DNA of 64,000 nt. Origin: Rutpela maculata. Taxonomy: Eukaryota > Arthropoda > Insecta > Coleoptera > Cerambycidae. The position numbers and the translations under genes are program-made. Shown here piece by piece: positions 54,001-64,000 of this stretch; positions within the stretch are counted from its first letter, which is position 1, and the number at the start of each line of letters is the position of its first letter. The stretch covers positions 92,733,688 to 92,797,687 of the forward strand of contig OW386287.2 of assembly GCA_936432065.2 (NCBI GenBank), in the 5' to 3' direction. The notes below the pieces were generated by a model. That model saw only the letters and a program-made list of their open reading frames with translations. It ran no database searches and was not told the DNA's origin.

Positions 54001-54721
54001 GTAGTTCTGCAAATTGGTCCCAGTCAGCACGTTCTAGTCGCCATCTTCGAAAGGAAGTGTTTTGTATGTTTCGTGTTGGTAGTTCTATGGATATTGGATG
54101 GTGATCGGTGAAAAGATGGTCTTTAAGGACGTTCCATGACAAGAGATGTGCTATTTCAGGTGAGCAAATTGACAGATCAATAGCTGTAAAATTATTTGAT
54201 CTAGAATTAAAGTAAGTACCATCTCCTGTATTCAATACTACTAAGTCAAAATTTTCCAGTAATTCTTCAATTGCTCTGCCGCTTGCGTCTAAGTGGCGAG
54301 AGCCCCATATAGGATTATGTGAGTTAAAGTCTCCTGTAATTAGAAACGGTGAAGGTAACTGTCGGACGATATTAGTTAGGTCTTCCAACCTCCAATTAGC
54401 ATCAGGTAAGTATATGTTACATATTGTTAGATTTATAGGAAATTCAATTTTCACAGCTATCGCTTGCAGTTGAGTCTGAATTAATATTCTGTGAGTTTTT
54501 ATGTTTTTTTTAATTAGAAAGGCAACACCACCCCGGGCTCGCAGATGAGGGATGACATCTTGCCTAAATAAATTGAAGCCTTTTACCGAGAGTTGTTCCT
54601 GGGGTTTTAGATGAGTCTCCTGTAAGCATAGACAAAAAGGTTGTTTTTCTGCTATTATGCTTTTCAATTCTGGAAAATGGGTTTTACATCCATTACAATT
54701 CCATTGGATAATTGTATCCAT
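51050..54721 (-). CDS. I-clade LINE ORF2 polyprotein: endonuclease, reverse transcriptase, RNase H
   Basis: 1223 residues, uninterrupted. About 1-215: apurinic-like endonuclease (IIQWNCNGCKTHFPEL, LCLQETH, ITGDFNSHNPIWGSR, FTDHHPISIELP). About 440-720: RT (SSPGPDRIPYEMIRQLP, ASYRPISLTCCLSKLLEKMV, VAVFFDLEKAYDMTWR, NGIPQGSTLSVTLFAIAVNN, catalytic SLYVDDLAIFY, FLGLTLDRKLSWKPHI). About 955-1085: RNase H with IIYTDGSKTDQG, YTAELYAIWQAL, LICCDSLSALQS and PGHIGIPGNELADSAARQ, all four acidic positions present. C-terminus: finger CLTCQSPLTINHILTEC. All key residues look intact. The enzyme nicks target DNA, primes on it and copies the element RNA. Domain order plus YVDD fits the I clade. Confidence 0.92.
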   Translation of the reverse strand: MDTIIQWNCNGCKTHFPELKSIIAEKQPFCLCLQETHLKPQEQLSVKGFNLFRQDVIPHLRARGGVAFLIKKNIKTHRILIQTQLQAIAVKIEFPINLTICNIYLPDANWRLEDLTNIVRQLPSPFLITGDFNSHNPIWGSRHLDASGRAIEELLENFDLVVLNTGDGTYFNSRSNNFTAIDLSICSPEIAHLLSWNVLKDHLFTDHHPISIELPTRNIQNTSFRRWRLERADWDQFAELLSQIEMKDTITETVDAITTAIVHAAELSIPMTRDTQSKLTVPWWNEEIKKAVKEKKRALNIFKRSPTRENMINFKRLRAKSSRLILASKKSSWEQYVNSITPDTAVTEVWKKVRAIAGRKFPNPSPVLRVNNELISNTEDIVNLLGSNFQTTSGSANYDPIFLQQKPTLEIDLDFSENNISQYNDSFTMNELETALQDVSNSSPGPDRIPYEMIRQLPRHVKMLLLTLFNRIWSDGSYPDQWREATIIPLLKQNKDPEDPASYRPISLTCCLSKLLEKMVNMRIMWYLERNHLLSDFQMGFRKFRSTSDQLTYLDNAIQTSFANRNHLVAVFFDLEKAYDMTWRYGVIQTIYNWGHKGNLARFICSFLANRIFRVRIGNTLSDAYTLENGIPQGSTLSVTLFAIAVNNLLEDIDPRVGRSLYVDDLAIFYDDKSMEEVEQTMQRTINKIVDKAESRGFRFSITKTHCIHFCRLRTPHNDPNLTMKGRPLEFKETTTFLGLTLDRKLSWKPHIDNLAIKCKKSLNLIKCLSSINWGADREVLLKLYESLILSKMDYGCTIYFAARKSHLIVLDRIQNTALRLATGAFRTSPAASLCCESGIPPLKYRRQRFLLNYGIGIRAQPNHPCYDILYNAQFDIFQSRPTITRPVGIRIQELLNNLDEEFPTTYVLTYCEIPPWKIAPPTIHFECAAFKKGETCNTIYLSTFNEIRNNYPDCQIIYTDGSKTDQGVASAFAVRDKTHSWSLNPKTSIYTAELYAIWQALRYIEFDKDNNTFLICCDSLSALQSISNNFSYSPLVQHILSLIKDQNKFIYFTWIPGHIGIPGNELADSAARQAAENENEPWENIPLLPDDIKTALKLKINNIWQNEWTATETKLKITKPLIGKEKRHKGFTRREQVALTRLRIGHTNLTSIHMLRGSRQPTCLTCQSPLTINHILTECTDYTNVRLQLQLPDNLTECLSHSRESMLKLIQFLKSTGLLMKL

Positions 54722-54814
54722 TTTTTTTTTTTAATATGTATAAATAAAAGCAAATAAATATATGTATAAATAAAATTAATAAATATAAATAAAATAAAAT
54801 ATCACAGATAAATA

Positions 54815-55942
54815 TCACGGTAACGAGTGATCAGATGTTTGTTTGCGTGGCTTGCCTTTTGGCCAGCCCGCTTTTTTCTTTTTCTTCCTTATTTCAGCAA
54901 CTTGGGTACTTAATGATGTTTCATCTCCTGATGATAGGGTTTGCTGTTCTGGGGAGTCAGTTCTCTTTCGTTTTTCTTGGGCTGGAGGTTGTGGGGGTTG
55001 TAAGAAAGATAAGGCATCTACAATTTTTGGAACTAATTGTTTAACAAGGTCTGAAAAATCAATCTTGGCTGGAGTGGATACTGCTGCTGCGTAGCTCACT
55101 CCCGGGGAAGGTAGAGATATATTGACTTTTCTTTTTGCCTCTATGTATGAAATATTTTCTTTAACCTTGATTTCTTGGATGGCCGATTCTTGTTTGAATG
55201 TTGGGCATTTTCGAGATCTTGCGGAGTGAGAGCCTCCACAATTAACGCAGGTAATTGGATCTTTACATGGTTCACCTTCATGTAAAGGTTTACCACATAC
55301 ACATACTTGTGGTTGACTGCATCGAAGAGATGTATGTCCGAACTTTTGGCATCTAAAACATCGCATTGGTGATGGAATATACATCCTGACTTCCAGCGAA
55401 TAGAATGCTACGTTTATGCGTTTTGGGAGAAGAGGCGTGTTAAATGTCAAAACGTGATTAGGCGTGTCAACTAGTGTTCCGTCTTTATTTGTTCTGATCC
55501 GCCTCACTTCTAAAACTCCTTGGTTCTTTAGACCATCTAAGATATCCTCTATTGTGCAATTTAAAAGATCTCTGCAGTATATGACACCTTTTGAGGTGTT
55601 AAGGTTTCGGTGTGGGATAACCTCAACAATAAATTCTCCTAGCTTCTTTACTTCCAGTAGACGTTTTGATTGAGCTGCAGATATTGTTTCTACTAACAGT
55701 CCATCATTAATTTTTCTTACATTCTTTGGTGTACCAATCAAGCTATACAACGACCTCTGTATTACGAAGGGACTCACTCTTGAGAAGTCGCCTTCGTCTC
55801 TTTTCACGACCAAGAACCGAGGGGGAACCGACGTCTCTTGGCTCGCGTTATTGTTGGCGGTATTTTGGGGTGGACCTCCAGCCACATCCATATTTATAGA
55901 GGTGGACATCTCTTGGTTTTGGTTTTTGTTTTTTTGACTCAT
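54815..55942 (-). CDS. I-clade LINE ORF1 (gag-like nucleocapsid protein)
   Basis: The start is taken at MSQKNKNQNQ (55942), 5 nt after CTACTCGTGGGAC. The frame stays open 138 bp further upstream, but that part resembles 5' UTR. About 375 residues. Central region FLVVKRDEGDFSRVSPFVIQ and LVETISAAQSKRLLEVKKLG is the RRM-like fold of insect LINE gag proteins. Three knuckles follow: CFRCQKFGHTSLRC, CVCGKPLHEGEPC and CVNCGGSHSARSRKC. The C-terminus is basic (RKKKKKAGWPKGKPRK). Family members coat element RNA and help it reach the nucleus. The frame is complete. Confidence 0.88.
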   Translation of the reverse strand: MSQKNKNQNQEMSTSINMDVAGGPPQNTANNNASQETSVPPRFLVVKRDEGDFSRVSPFVIQRSLYSLIGTPKNVRKINDGLLVETISAAQSKRLLEVKKLGEFIVEVIPHRNLNTSKGVIYCRDLLNCTIEDILDGLKNQGVLEVRRIRTNKDGTLVDTPNHVLTFNTPLLPKRINVAFYSLEVRMYIPSPMRCFRCQKFGHTSLRCSQPQVCVCGKPLHEGEPCKDPITCVNCGGSHSARSRKCPTFKQESAIQEIKVKENISYIEAKRKVNISLPSPGVSYAAAVSTPAKIDFSDLVKQLVPKIVDALSFLQPPQPPAQEKRKRTDSPEQQTLSSGDETSLSTQVAEIRKKKKKAGWPKGKPRKQTSDHSLP

Positions 55943-55947
55943 ATATG

Positions 55948-55960
55948 GTCCCACGAGTAG
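55948..55960 (-). promoter_or_regulatory. CTACTCGTGGGAC motif before ORF1
   Basis: Lies 5 nt upstream of the ORF1 ATG. The same 13-mer is in the 5' region of the LOA-like LINE (19847-19859) immediately before an ATG. Role unknown: conserved translation or promoter element is an inference. Confidence 0.45.
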
Positions 55961-56371
55961 GGAAGAGGAAGTGGTCGACTGCAGCAGTGCTCCCTTACCA
56001 CAGCAAGGCTGTTTTCCAACCGGAGGCCGCCTAGTATCCGGAGGTAGCCGTTTACGGTTCACTAACGCAGAACCATGCATCCCTCAGCACGGCAAACACC
56101 TTAGATTTCGGATTATTTTATCGAGGTTTACTCCTCTAGATCCATCATGTTCTGTTAGAACAGGGTAACCTCTAGTCGGATGTGGCTCTTCACCACGCAT
56201 GATGGTCTTGTAAGTGCAGAGGCTATGGACTGCGCGCATAACACTTACCGAGGTGCTGTTTTTCGTTTCTCCCCCGCGGCCTTACCGGCATGGGTGGCCC
56301 TACCAGGAGCTAAAAGCTCCAGCCGGCATTGCCCGCAGGTTCATTGAACTTACTTAAGCACCCCCTACCCC

Positions 56372-56373
56372 TA

Positions 56374-56407
<34 letters not shown>

Positions 56408-56430
56408 TTTTTTTTTTTTTTTTTTTTTTT
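56372..56430. repeat. (TTA)n and T-run at the 3' end of the Dong-like LINE
   Basis: TACATT followed by ATT triplets to 56405 and T to 56430. Its left 15 bp are the I-like LINE's target duplication. Confidence 0.85.
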
Positions 56431-58554
<2,124 letters not shown>

Positions 58555-59255
58555 TTCTTCATCTCAGCATTTTTCACTGGTATAACATGAGGTACGGACT
58601 AAATGTCAAGCACTCTCATCTAATCATGACTTAAGAATTTTCTAACTGTGCGTGCAGTGTTCAGAATGACTGCTTTCTGAAGTAGCATATAGGTTTCCTT
58701 CTTAATGCCCAGGGTTTGGAGACTCTCATGTAATGCTTTTGGGATTACTCCAGTGGTAGATAAAACAATCGGCACAATACACACTTTATCAAGCTTCCAC
58801 ATTTTCTTCACTTCATCGCTCAGATCTAAATATTTGCGTGTCTTCTCAGTTATAGTACTTTGAATATTATGTGTATTTGGGACAGCTATATCGATCAGGT
58901 ATGCAATTTTCTGCTCTTTATCGCGTAGAACTATATCAGGTCTATTGTTGGGGATACATCTGTCAGTAATAATTGACCTATCGTAATAAAGAGTGAATCT
59001 GTTGGAATCAACCACGGGGGGCGGGTTGTACTTATAGTATGGCACACTGTCTTTCAATAAATTTAAATTTAAACCTAAGTTCTGATGAACAATAGCAGCT
59101 ACTTGATTGTGTCGATGCAAATAATCTGATTGAGCCAGAGTGCTACAAGCAGCCATGATATGCTGGATGGTCTCAGGTTTATCATTGCATTTCCTGCACT
59201 TGTCATCTCTTACACTTGGATCTTTAATAATATGTTTCATGTAGTTCTTGGTGTA

Positions 59256-59256
<1 letters not shown>
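58555..59256 (-). pseudogene. Dong/R4-like LINE 2, C-terminal fragment (finger and restriction-like endonuclease)
   Basis: 206 residues open on the - strand (58620-59240). Finger CRKCNDKPETIQHIMAAC with LAQSDYLHRHN, a linker, then the nuclease RPDIVLRDKEQKIAYLIDIA with VPNTHNI, KTRKYLDLSDEVKKMW, VPIVLSTTGVIPKALHESL and the tail KAVILNTARTVRKFL. It is related to but clearly different from LINE 1, so a separate family. It is 5'-truncated at 59256, directly against another (TTA)n array, and its 3' UTR (58555-58619) ends at (TTA)49. Confidence 0.78.

Positions 59257-59335
<79 letters not shown>
59257..59335. repeat. (TTA)n microsatellite, about 26 copies
   Basis: Uninterrupted TTA triplets at the truncated 5' end of Dong/R4-like LINE 2. 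Confidence 0.95.
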
Positions 59336-59337
<2 letters not shown>

Positions 59338-59538
59338 TTTTTAATGTGTGGTATAGTAACATATTATACTGAATTGCTTTCAGTGTACATCAAACTTGAA
59401 AGTTCTCTCAGTGTAAGAGGTTGTGTTTCACTCATGTTCAATGACATTAGAACCGGGCCATAAAATATCAAAGGCCGTTATTGTCGCTTCTCTGTGGTTT
59501 AAGTTCTCTGATAATGTCCTCATTTCAAGGCTCACATT

Positions 59539-59610
59539 TTGTGTGTGTGTGTGTGTGTGTGATGGTGTGTGGGTGTGGGTGTGTGTGTGTGTGTGGGTGT
59601 GGGTGTGTGT
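59539..59610. repeat. (TG)n / TGTGGG microsatellite
   Basis: GTGTGTGTGTGTGTGTGT, then TGTGGGTGTGGG-type variants. The open frames crossing it on both strands are artefacts. Confidence 0.9.
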
Positions 59611-59639
59611 TTTCATGTTCTACATTGCTTATGTCACCA

Positions 59640-60130
59640 TGTGCGTGCGTGGAGCTGCTCTGGCACCTGTTCACTTTTGTGGCACCATACGAAGGGATTT
59701 TTCGAAATTCGATCCCTAAGAGGGTGAAAAAGGGGGTTGAAATTTTAGGCTTTTTCGGAAACGGTTAGATCTAGATGCTTGAAATTTGGCAGAAATATTT
59801 TTTGTTGAAACCTATTAGATACTTGTAAGACGAAATTTTGATTTTCACTTTTTGAAGGGAAGAAAACGGGGGTGGTAGATGGTTTAAAGTGCACCCGTAT
59901 TTTTGAAATCGCGTAAGTTAGAAACGTGATTATTCGAGGGATGGATCTCCGAGGAAATAAGAAGACACATATTCGACAGTTTGCAAAAAGAGACCTCCGA
60001 AAGGGTAAATGGGGAGGGGGAGGTTTTTAAGCTTTTCGGAAACGGTTAGACCTAGAAGCGTGACATTTACCAGAAATAGTTTCTATTGAAATCTATTAGA
60101 CACGAGTATGTGCTCTATTATCGATTAAAA
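59640..60130. repeat. diverged direct repeat of a dispersed element
   Basis: TTTTTCGGAAACGGTTAGAT with AGATGCTTGAAATTTGGCAG (59751-59793) recurs as CTTTTCGGAAACGGTTAGAC with AGAAGCGTGACATTTACCAG (60034-60076), about 280 bp apart, each after a G-rich stretch. Non-coding, resembling the 'primer-like' motifs in the 0.7-kb elements (ACCGTTT..GACTTGAAATTTGG). Confidence 0.5.
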
Positions 60131-60180
60131 TAATTATTTTTTCGTTTAACTCGCTCTAGCACAAAAATAGACAAATTGCG

Positions 60181-60490
60181 ATGCGCAGTGGGTTTCCCCA
60201 AGTACTAAGAATGCGCATGGGTTTCCTCGAGTACTATGGATGCGCAGTGTACTATGGGTGGGCAGTGGTTTTCCCCGAGCACAATGGATGCGCAGTGTGT
60301 TTCCTCCTGTACCATTGATGCGCAGTGGGTTTCTTCGAGTACTATGGATGCGCAGTGGATTTTCCCGAGCACTGTGGATGCGCAGTGGGTTTTCTCGAGT
60401 TCTATAGATGCGCAGTGGATTTCCCCGTGTTTTGTGAATGCGCAGTGGGTTTCCTTAAATGCAATAGATGTGCAGTGGGTTTTTTTTCCT
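60181..60490. repeat. 30-bp minisatellite, about 10 copies
   Basis: ATGCGCAGTGGGTTTCC and variants start at 60181, 60211, 60240, a short unit at 60258, then every 30 bp from 60288 to 60468. Because 30 is a multiple of 3, a frame with a 10-residue period (MDAQWVFSST-like) stays open (60236-60523). No evidence that it is translated. It abuts the 3' end of the LOA-like LINE. Confidence 0.85.
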
Positions 60491-63400
60491 TATGGGTTGC
60501 GGTGCGAAGCCCCGCCGTACTGAAGCTTAAGCTTATTGTACCCCATAGTCTCGTTATCCCATTAATCCCGTTCCTCTCCAAAAGGAGAGTATACGGTCAA
60601 TGGGAGCTCTGGCTATTTCTTCCGGGGTCACGGTTAGTCCCCCGAAGTACGAAAACCTCCCAGCCACCAAGGCTGGGCATTCACATAGTATGTGGTGAGG
60701 AGTTTCTTCATCCTCACCACACATCCTGCATTCTGGATTATCCTTCACATCTATGTTGGTTAGGTGTCTGTTCAGTGTGCAGTGTCCTGCACACCTCAGC
60801 TGTTTTTTGCTCAGCTTTAGAAATTCGTTAGTCTTTGTCTTGGATGGCCCGCCGGTGATGAACATACGTGACTGTCTCATCCCCGGCACGCCAGTCCAAT
60901 ACAAGATATGTTGCTGACTCAATAGTTCCTTTACCATTCCTCTTGCGGTATTGTATGATATCCCGCAGGATGGCTCCGGTCCCATCAAGGCTGTTTTTGC
61001 GCCTTCTTTGGCCAGCTTATCTGCTTTTTCGTTGCCTTCATTGCCCTGGTGTCCTCGCGTTCACTCCAGTTGTATACTGTTGTGTTCCGTCAGTTTCGCC
61101 AGGGATTTAAGGCAGTCTTTTACCGTTTTGGAACGTATCTCTACTGCATTCAGAGCTTTGATAGCTACTTGACTGTCAGTGATGATGCGGATTCTTTTGT
61201 CAGTATATGACCTCCGGATCATTTCTTGTGCACAGATTTCTATGGCTGTGACTTCTGCTTGGAACACCGTTGCGGTACTGCCCAGGTTCAGACTGATGTC
61301 TGTCCCTGGTTGGTCCCCCGTAACACCTGCTCCAGTACTTCTTGACGTTTTCGATCCGTCAGTATACCATATGGTATCATTTAGATGTCTTCGCAGTTGC
61401 CTTGTTCCTTCCTCTTCCCCATCGGGTATGTATACCCTGAAGGTCTTTGTGAAGTTGTGGCTTGTGCTGATTCTATCTGACTGCATATCTAGTAGTCGAT
61501 TTTTTCTTATTTGTTGGAATATTTCGGTATGGTATCCTATTCTTGGAATGGTCCCATGTCCGTTTATTTTCAGCCTGTACGCCGCCAACAGTGCCTCACT
61601 CTCCACTACTAATTGTAGTGGGGGCAGGCAAAGTAGCGCTTCCATGGCTGCGGTAGGCGTTGTTGACATTGCTCCCGTTATGCCTAGACATGCTAGTCTT
61701 TGTACTTTCCGTAGTTTTCTCATTGCCTCCCCTTTTCCGGCTTTATGCCACCAGATCAGGAAGGCATAGGTTATTATTGGTACTACAACCCTTTGGTACA
61801 GCCAGTACACCATTCTTGGTTGTAGTCCCCAATTTTTACCTACCATTCTTCTGCTGGCCCATAAGGCCCGCGTAGCTTTGGTAGTCACTCTATCTAGATG
61901 AGCATTGAAGTTTAATTTGGTGTCTAGAATCGGTTCCAAGTATTTGACTTCATTGCTCACCTGCAATTCGTTTCCCCGGAGATATAATCTTCCCAGGTTG
62001 AGTTTCCTCTTTCTTGTGAAGGCGACCACAGTGGTCTTCCCTGGACTCACGGAAAGACCTTCCTGGGTACACCATTCGTCTACCATAACGAGGGCTCGCT
62101 GCATCTTTTCCGCTGCAGTGCCCTCGTATTTTCCTGTTACCAGGATGGCGATATCGTCTGCATAACCTTGCGCATATATTCCCCGCTGTTCCAGTCGAGA
62201 TAGGAGCTTGTCCGCAACCAGGTACCACAGGAGAGGAGATAACCCCCCCTCCCTGCGGAAATCCTCTGGTCACGGACACCTCCTCTGTTGTGGATCCTAG
62301 CGTGGACTGAATTTTCCTAGTTCTGAGTGCTGAGTCGATCCATCTTGTTATTGACTTTTCGACTCCGCGCCTCTTCACTGCCTCACTTAGTGAGTCGAAT
62401 GAGGTATTGTCGAAGGCACCCTCTATGTCTAAGAAGATTCCTATGGCAGTTTCTTTACTGTCTAGGGTCCTTTCTATTTGTTGAGTAAGCTCATGTATTG
62501 CTAACTCACAAGATTTTCCTGTTTGGTAGGCGTACTGGTTTCGATGTAGAGGTTTTGTACTCATTTTATCGTCCCTGATGCGCCTATCAACCAGTTTCTC
62601 CAGGATTTTCAGAAGAAATGATGTTAGACTGACAGGTCGGAAGGATTTGGCCTGGGCGTAGGTATCACGCCCTGGTTTTGGTACGAATACCACCTTTATC
62701 TTCCGCCAGCCGGTTGGCACATAACCCAGGGCCAGACTGGCCCTGAATAGTGTGCACAGGGGTGTTGCAAGTATTTCCATTCCCTGTTGAAGTAGAGCTG
62801 GAAATATTCCATCCAGCCCTGGTGACTTGTATGGTTCAAATGAATTGATTGCCCATACAAGTTTTGTTTTGTTAATTATCTTGTTCGCAATTTTCCAGTC
62901 CTCCTTTGACGCCCTTCTCATTGGTATGTCTTCGGGTGGACCGCTTCTGTCTTGTGGGGTAGTTACACTACCTGGGAAGTGTGTCTCTAGTAATAAATCT
63001 AGGGTCTCCTTCTCAGTGTTTGTGTACTCCCCTTGCTGTCTTTGCAGTGATCCTATTTTTCCCTGATTGTCTCTCTGCAAGATTTTCTGGAGTCTAGCAG
63101 CTTCGGGAGTATTTTCTATCTCCTCGCATTGCTTCCTCCATGATTTGGTTTTTGCGTCTCTAATGGCATAGACGTATTTCAGACGGGCCTCCTTGTAGTC
63201 ATCCCATCTGCCAGTCCTTTTGGCCTGGTTGAACAGTCTTCGAACCTCTGCCCGTCTGGAGGAGAGCTCGCGATTCCACCATGGGGTTTCACGCTTGGCT
63301 CTTCTCTCTTTCAGAGGGCAGCTTAGCTCGAAGGCTGTTATTACTGCTGAGGTTATTAAGTCGCTCAGTAGTTCTACTTCCGTCGGTGTTTGTGGTCTTG

Positions 63401-64000
63401 ATGGACAGTCCTTCAGCCCCTGCTCTAGGTTCTCGTTGAAGAGTTCCCAATCGCAGGTTCTTGGGTTTCTGCTCATCTGTCTTTCTTCCAGTGGAGTTTC
63501 TATTTTGAATCTTACATACCTGTGGTCCGATAGCGATGGTTCCTGGGATACATGCCAGTCACTTATCACTCGTCCTGCGCATTGCGTGGTAATGGTAATG
63601 TCAATTACTTCTCGTCTTGTTGCTGTGACGAAAGTCGGTTCGTTTCCGCGGTTTACTACTTCTAGCTTATTACTAATAATAAATTCTAGGAGTGCCTCAC
63701 CCCTTGTGTTGTTGCCTGTACTCCTCCAGACAATGTGGTGTGCGTTGGCATCACAACATAGGATGAGCTCTAGATGGTTTGTTTCGCATTACTGGACCAG
63801 TTCTTTAACTTCCTGGGTTGGAGGTAGCCCTGGCTGATCATAAGGAAGGTATGCCGAAGCTATTACTAGCTCCTTCATTGACCCTTCTATCTCGACGTTA
63901 GTTCGTGCTACCATTAGGTCCCTGGTGCATAGTCCCCACATTGATAGCAGATTAATGTTTTTCTTTGCAATGATGCAAGCTCTTGGGTGGTCCTCTGCTG
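60491..64000 (-). mobile_element. LOA-like LINE, nearly intact, running off the window
   Basis: The 3' UTR is about 60491-60553 beside the minisatellite. ORF2 covers 60554 to the window edge. It is the same kind of element as 16361-20428 but much younger: only three lesions are visible in 3.4 kb. ORF1 and the 5' end must lie to the right. Confidence 0.75.
60554..64000 (-). pseudogene. LOA-like LINE ORF2: endonuclease, RT, RNase H, finger (three lesions)
   Basis: Endonuclease (63570-64000: DANAHHIVWRSTGNNTRGEA, EPTFVTATRREVIDITI, then LSDHRYVRFKI); linker WWNRELSSRRAEVRRLFNQA; RT with SPGLDGIFPALLQQGMEILA, SFRPVSLTSFLLKILEKLVD, IFLDIEGAFDNTSFDSLSEA, TRGFPQGG and, in the next frame, GYADDIAILV; YLEPILDTKLNFNAHLDRVT; RNase H IWYTDGSKTSRSTG, VFQAEVTAIEIC, IITDSQVAIKAL, RGHQGNEGNEKADKLAKEG; finger CRMCGEDEETPHHILCEC. 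Lesions: a frameshift in the G/C run at about 62241-62247, TGA for the expected Trp at about 61058, and TAA near 63790. All catalytic residues remain. Confidence 0.82.

Larger units (their letters stand above)
50903..56371 (-). mobile_element. complete I-clade LINE, about 5.5 kb, both ORFs open
   Basis: Bounded by a 15-bp TACATT(ATT)3 duplication. On the - strand: a 5' UTR (56081-56371 plus part of the ORF1 leader), ORF1 (to 54815), a 93-bp spacer, ORF2 (54721-51050), a short 3' UTR and a 50-nt poly(A) (T-run 50902-50951). Open frames, a long homopolymer tail and an exact target duplication together indicate a recent insertion that may still be competent. It landed in the (TTA)n that ends the neighbouring LINE. 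Confidence 0.88.

Noticed and set aside
59423..59768. Cys/Val- or Thr/His-rich open frames
   Set aside because: Produced by the (TG)n microsatellite on both strands.
60236..60523. Ten-residue repeat protein
   Set aside because: The 30-bp minisatellite keeps the frame open by arithmetic. No start context, splice sites or homologous domain.

Overview
The window is AT-rich animal (almost certainly insect) nuclear DNA from a large, transposon-dense genome. There are no operons and no bacterial genes. Short coding exons are bounded by GT/AG splice sites, and most of the DNA is non-LTR retrotransposons, foldback/TIR DNA elements, microsatellites and their ruins. The retrotransposon types (R1-like, LOA-like, I-like, Dong/R4-like, CR1-like, RTE-like) and the two host gene families fit an insect such as a beetle or bug. 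The species cannot be fixed from sequence alone.

Host genes. Two are visible and they converge. (1) A carboxylesterase (COE/juvenile-hormone-esterase type) on the + strand, as its last three coding exons (3445-3595, 3925-4060, 13493-13682). The exon with the catalytic His is present; the exons with the catalytic Ser and acid lie left of the window. (2) A GNAT-family N-acetyltransferase (arylalkylamine N-acetyltransferase-like) on the - strand, as an internal exon (49702-49823) and the probable terminal exon (25921-26130), separated by a 23.6 kb intron. Splice phases agree at every junction.

Layout. 1-3440: a CR1-like RT fossil split by a second repeat, then an element with 33-bp inverted ends and 95-bp tandem repeats. 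4061-13492 (esterase intron): a 0.7-kb dispersed element, hairpin elements, a MITE interrupted by a 2.8-kb foldback element, CCAAT/X-box-like tandem duplications, a PIF/Harbinger (THAP) relic and a mariner-like relic. 14492-14916: a solo LTR with a 4-bp target duplication. 15200-23960: RT fossils and a nest at least three insertions deep (LINE, then palindromic element, then LOA-like LINE plus a second foldback). 24649-25463: a 0.7-0.8-kb repeat whose second copy is at 49989-50703. 26340-40600 (inside the GNAT intron): two R1-like LINEs, one split by a 2.9-kb composite insert, the other by a 3.7-kb foldback insertion that carries an inverted copy of about 3.1 kb of its own flank and so forms a giant palindrome. 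43010-49594: a long-TIR element holding a further palindrome, which holds a 2-kb LINE with a 21-bp target duplication. 50903-56371: a complete I-like LINE with both ORFs open. 56374-59335: two 5'-truncated restriction-like-endonuclease LINEs (Dong/R4 type) separated and flanked by (TTA)n arrays. 59335-64000: simple repeats, a 30-bp minisatellite and a nearly intact LOA-like LINE running off the window.

The genes do not form a pathway. The window is better read as a stratigraphy of insertions whose target duplications give the order of events. The freshest item is the I-like LINE; the most unusual are the giant palindrome of the 3-bp-TSD foldback family and the pile-up of LINEs in (TTA)n. No tRNA or rRNA gene, CRISPR array or virus-like gene was recognised.
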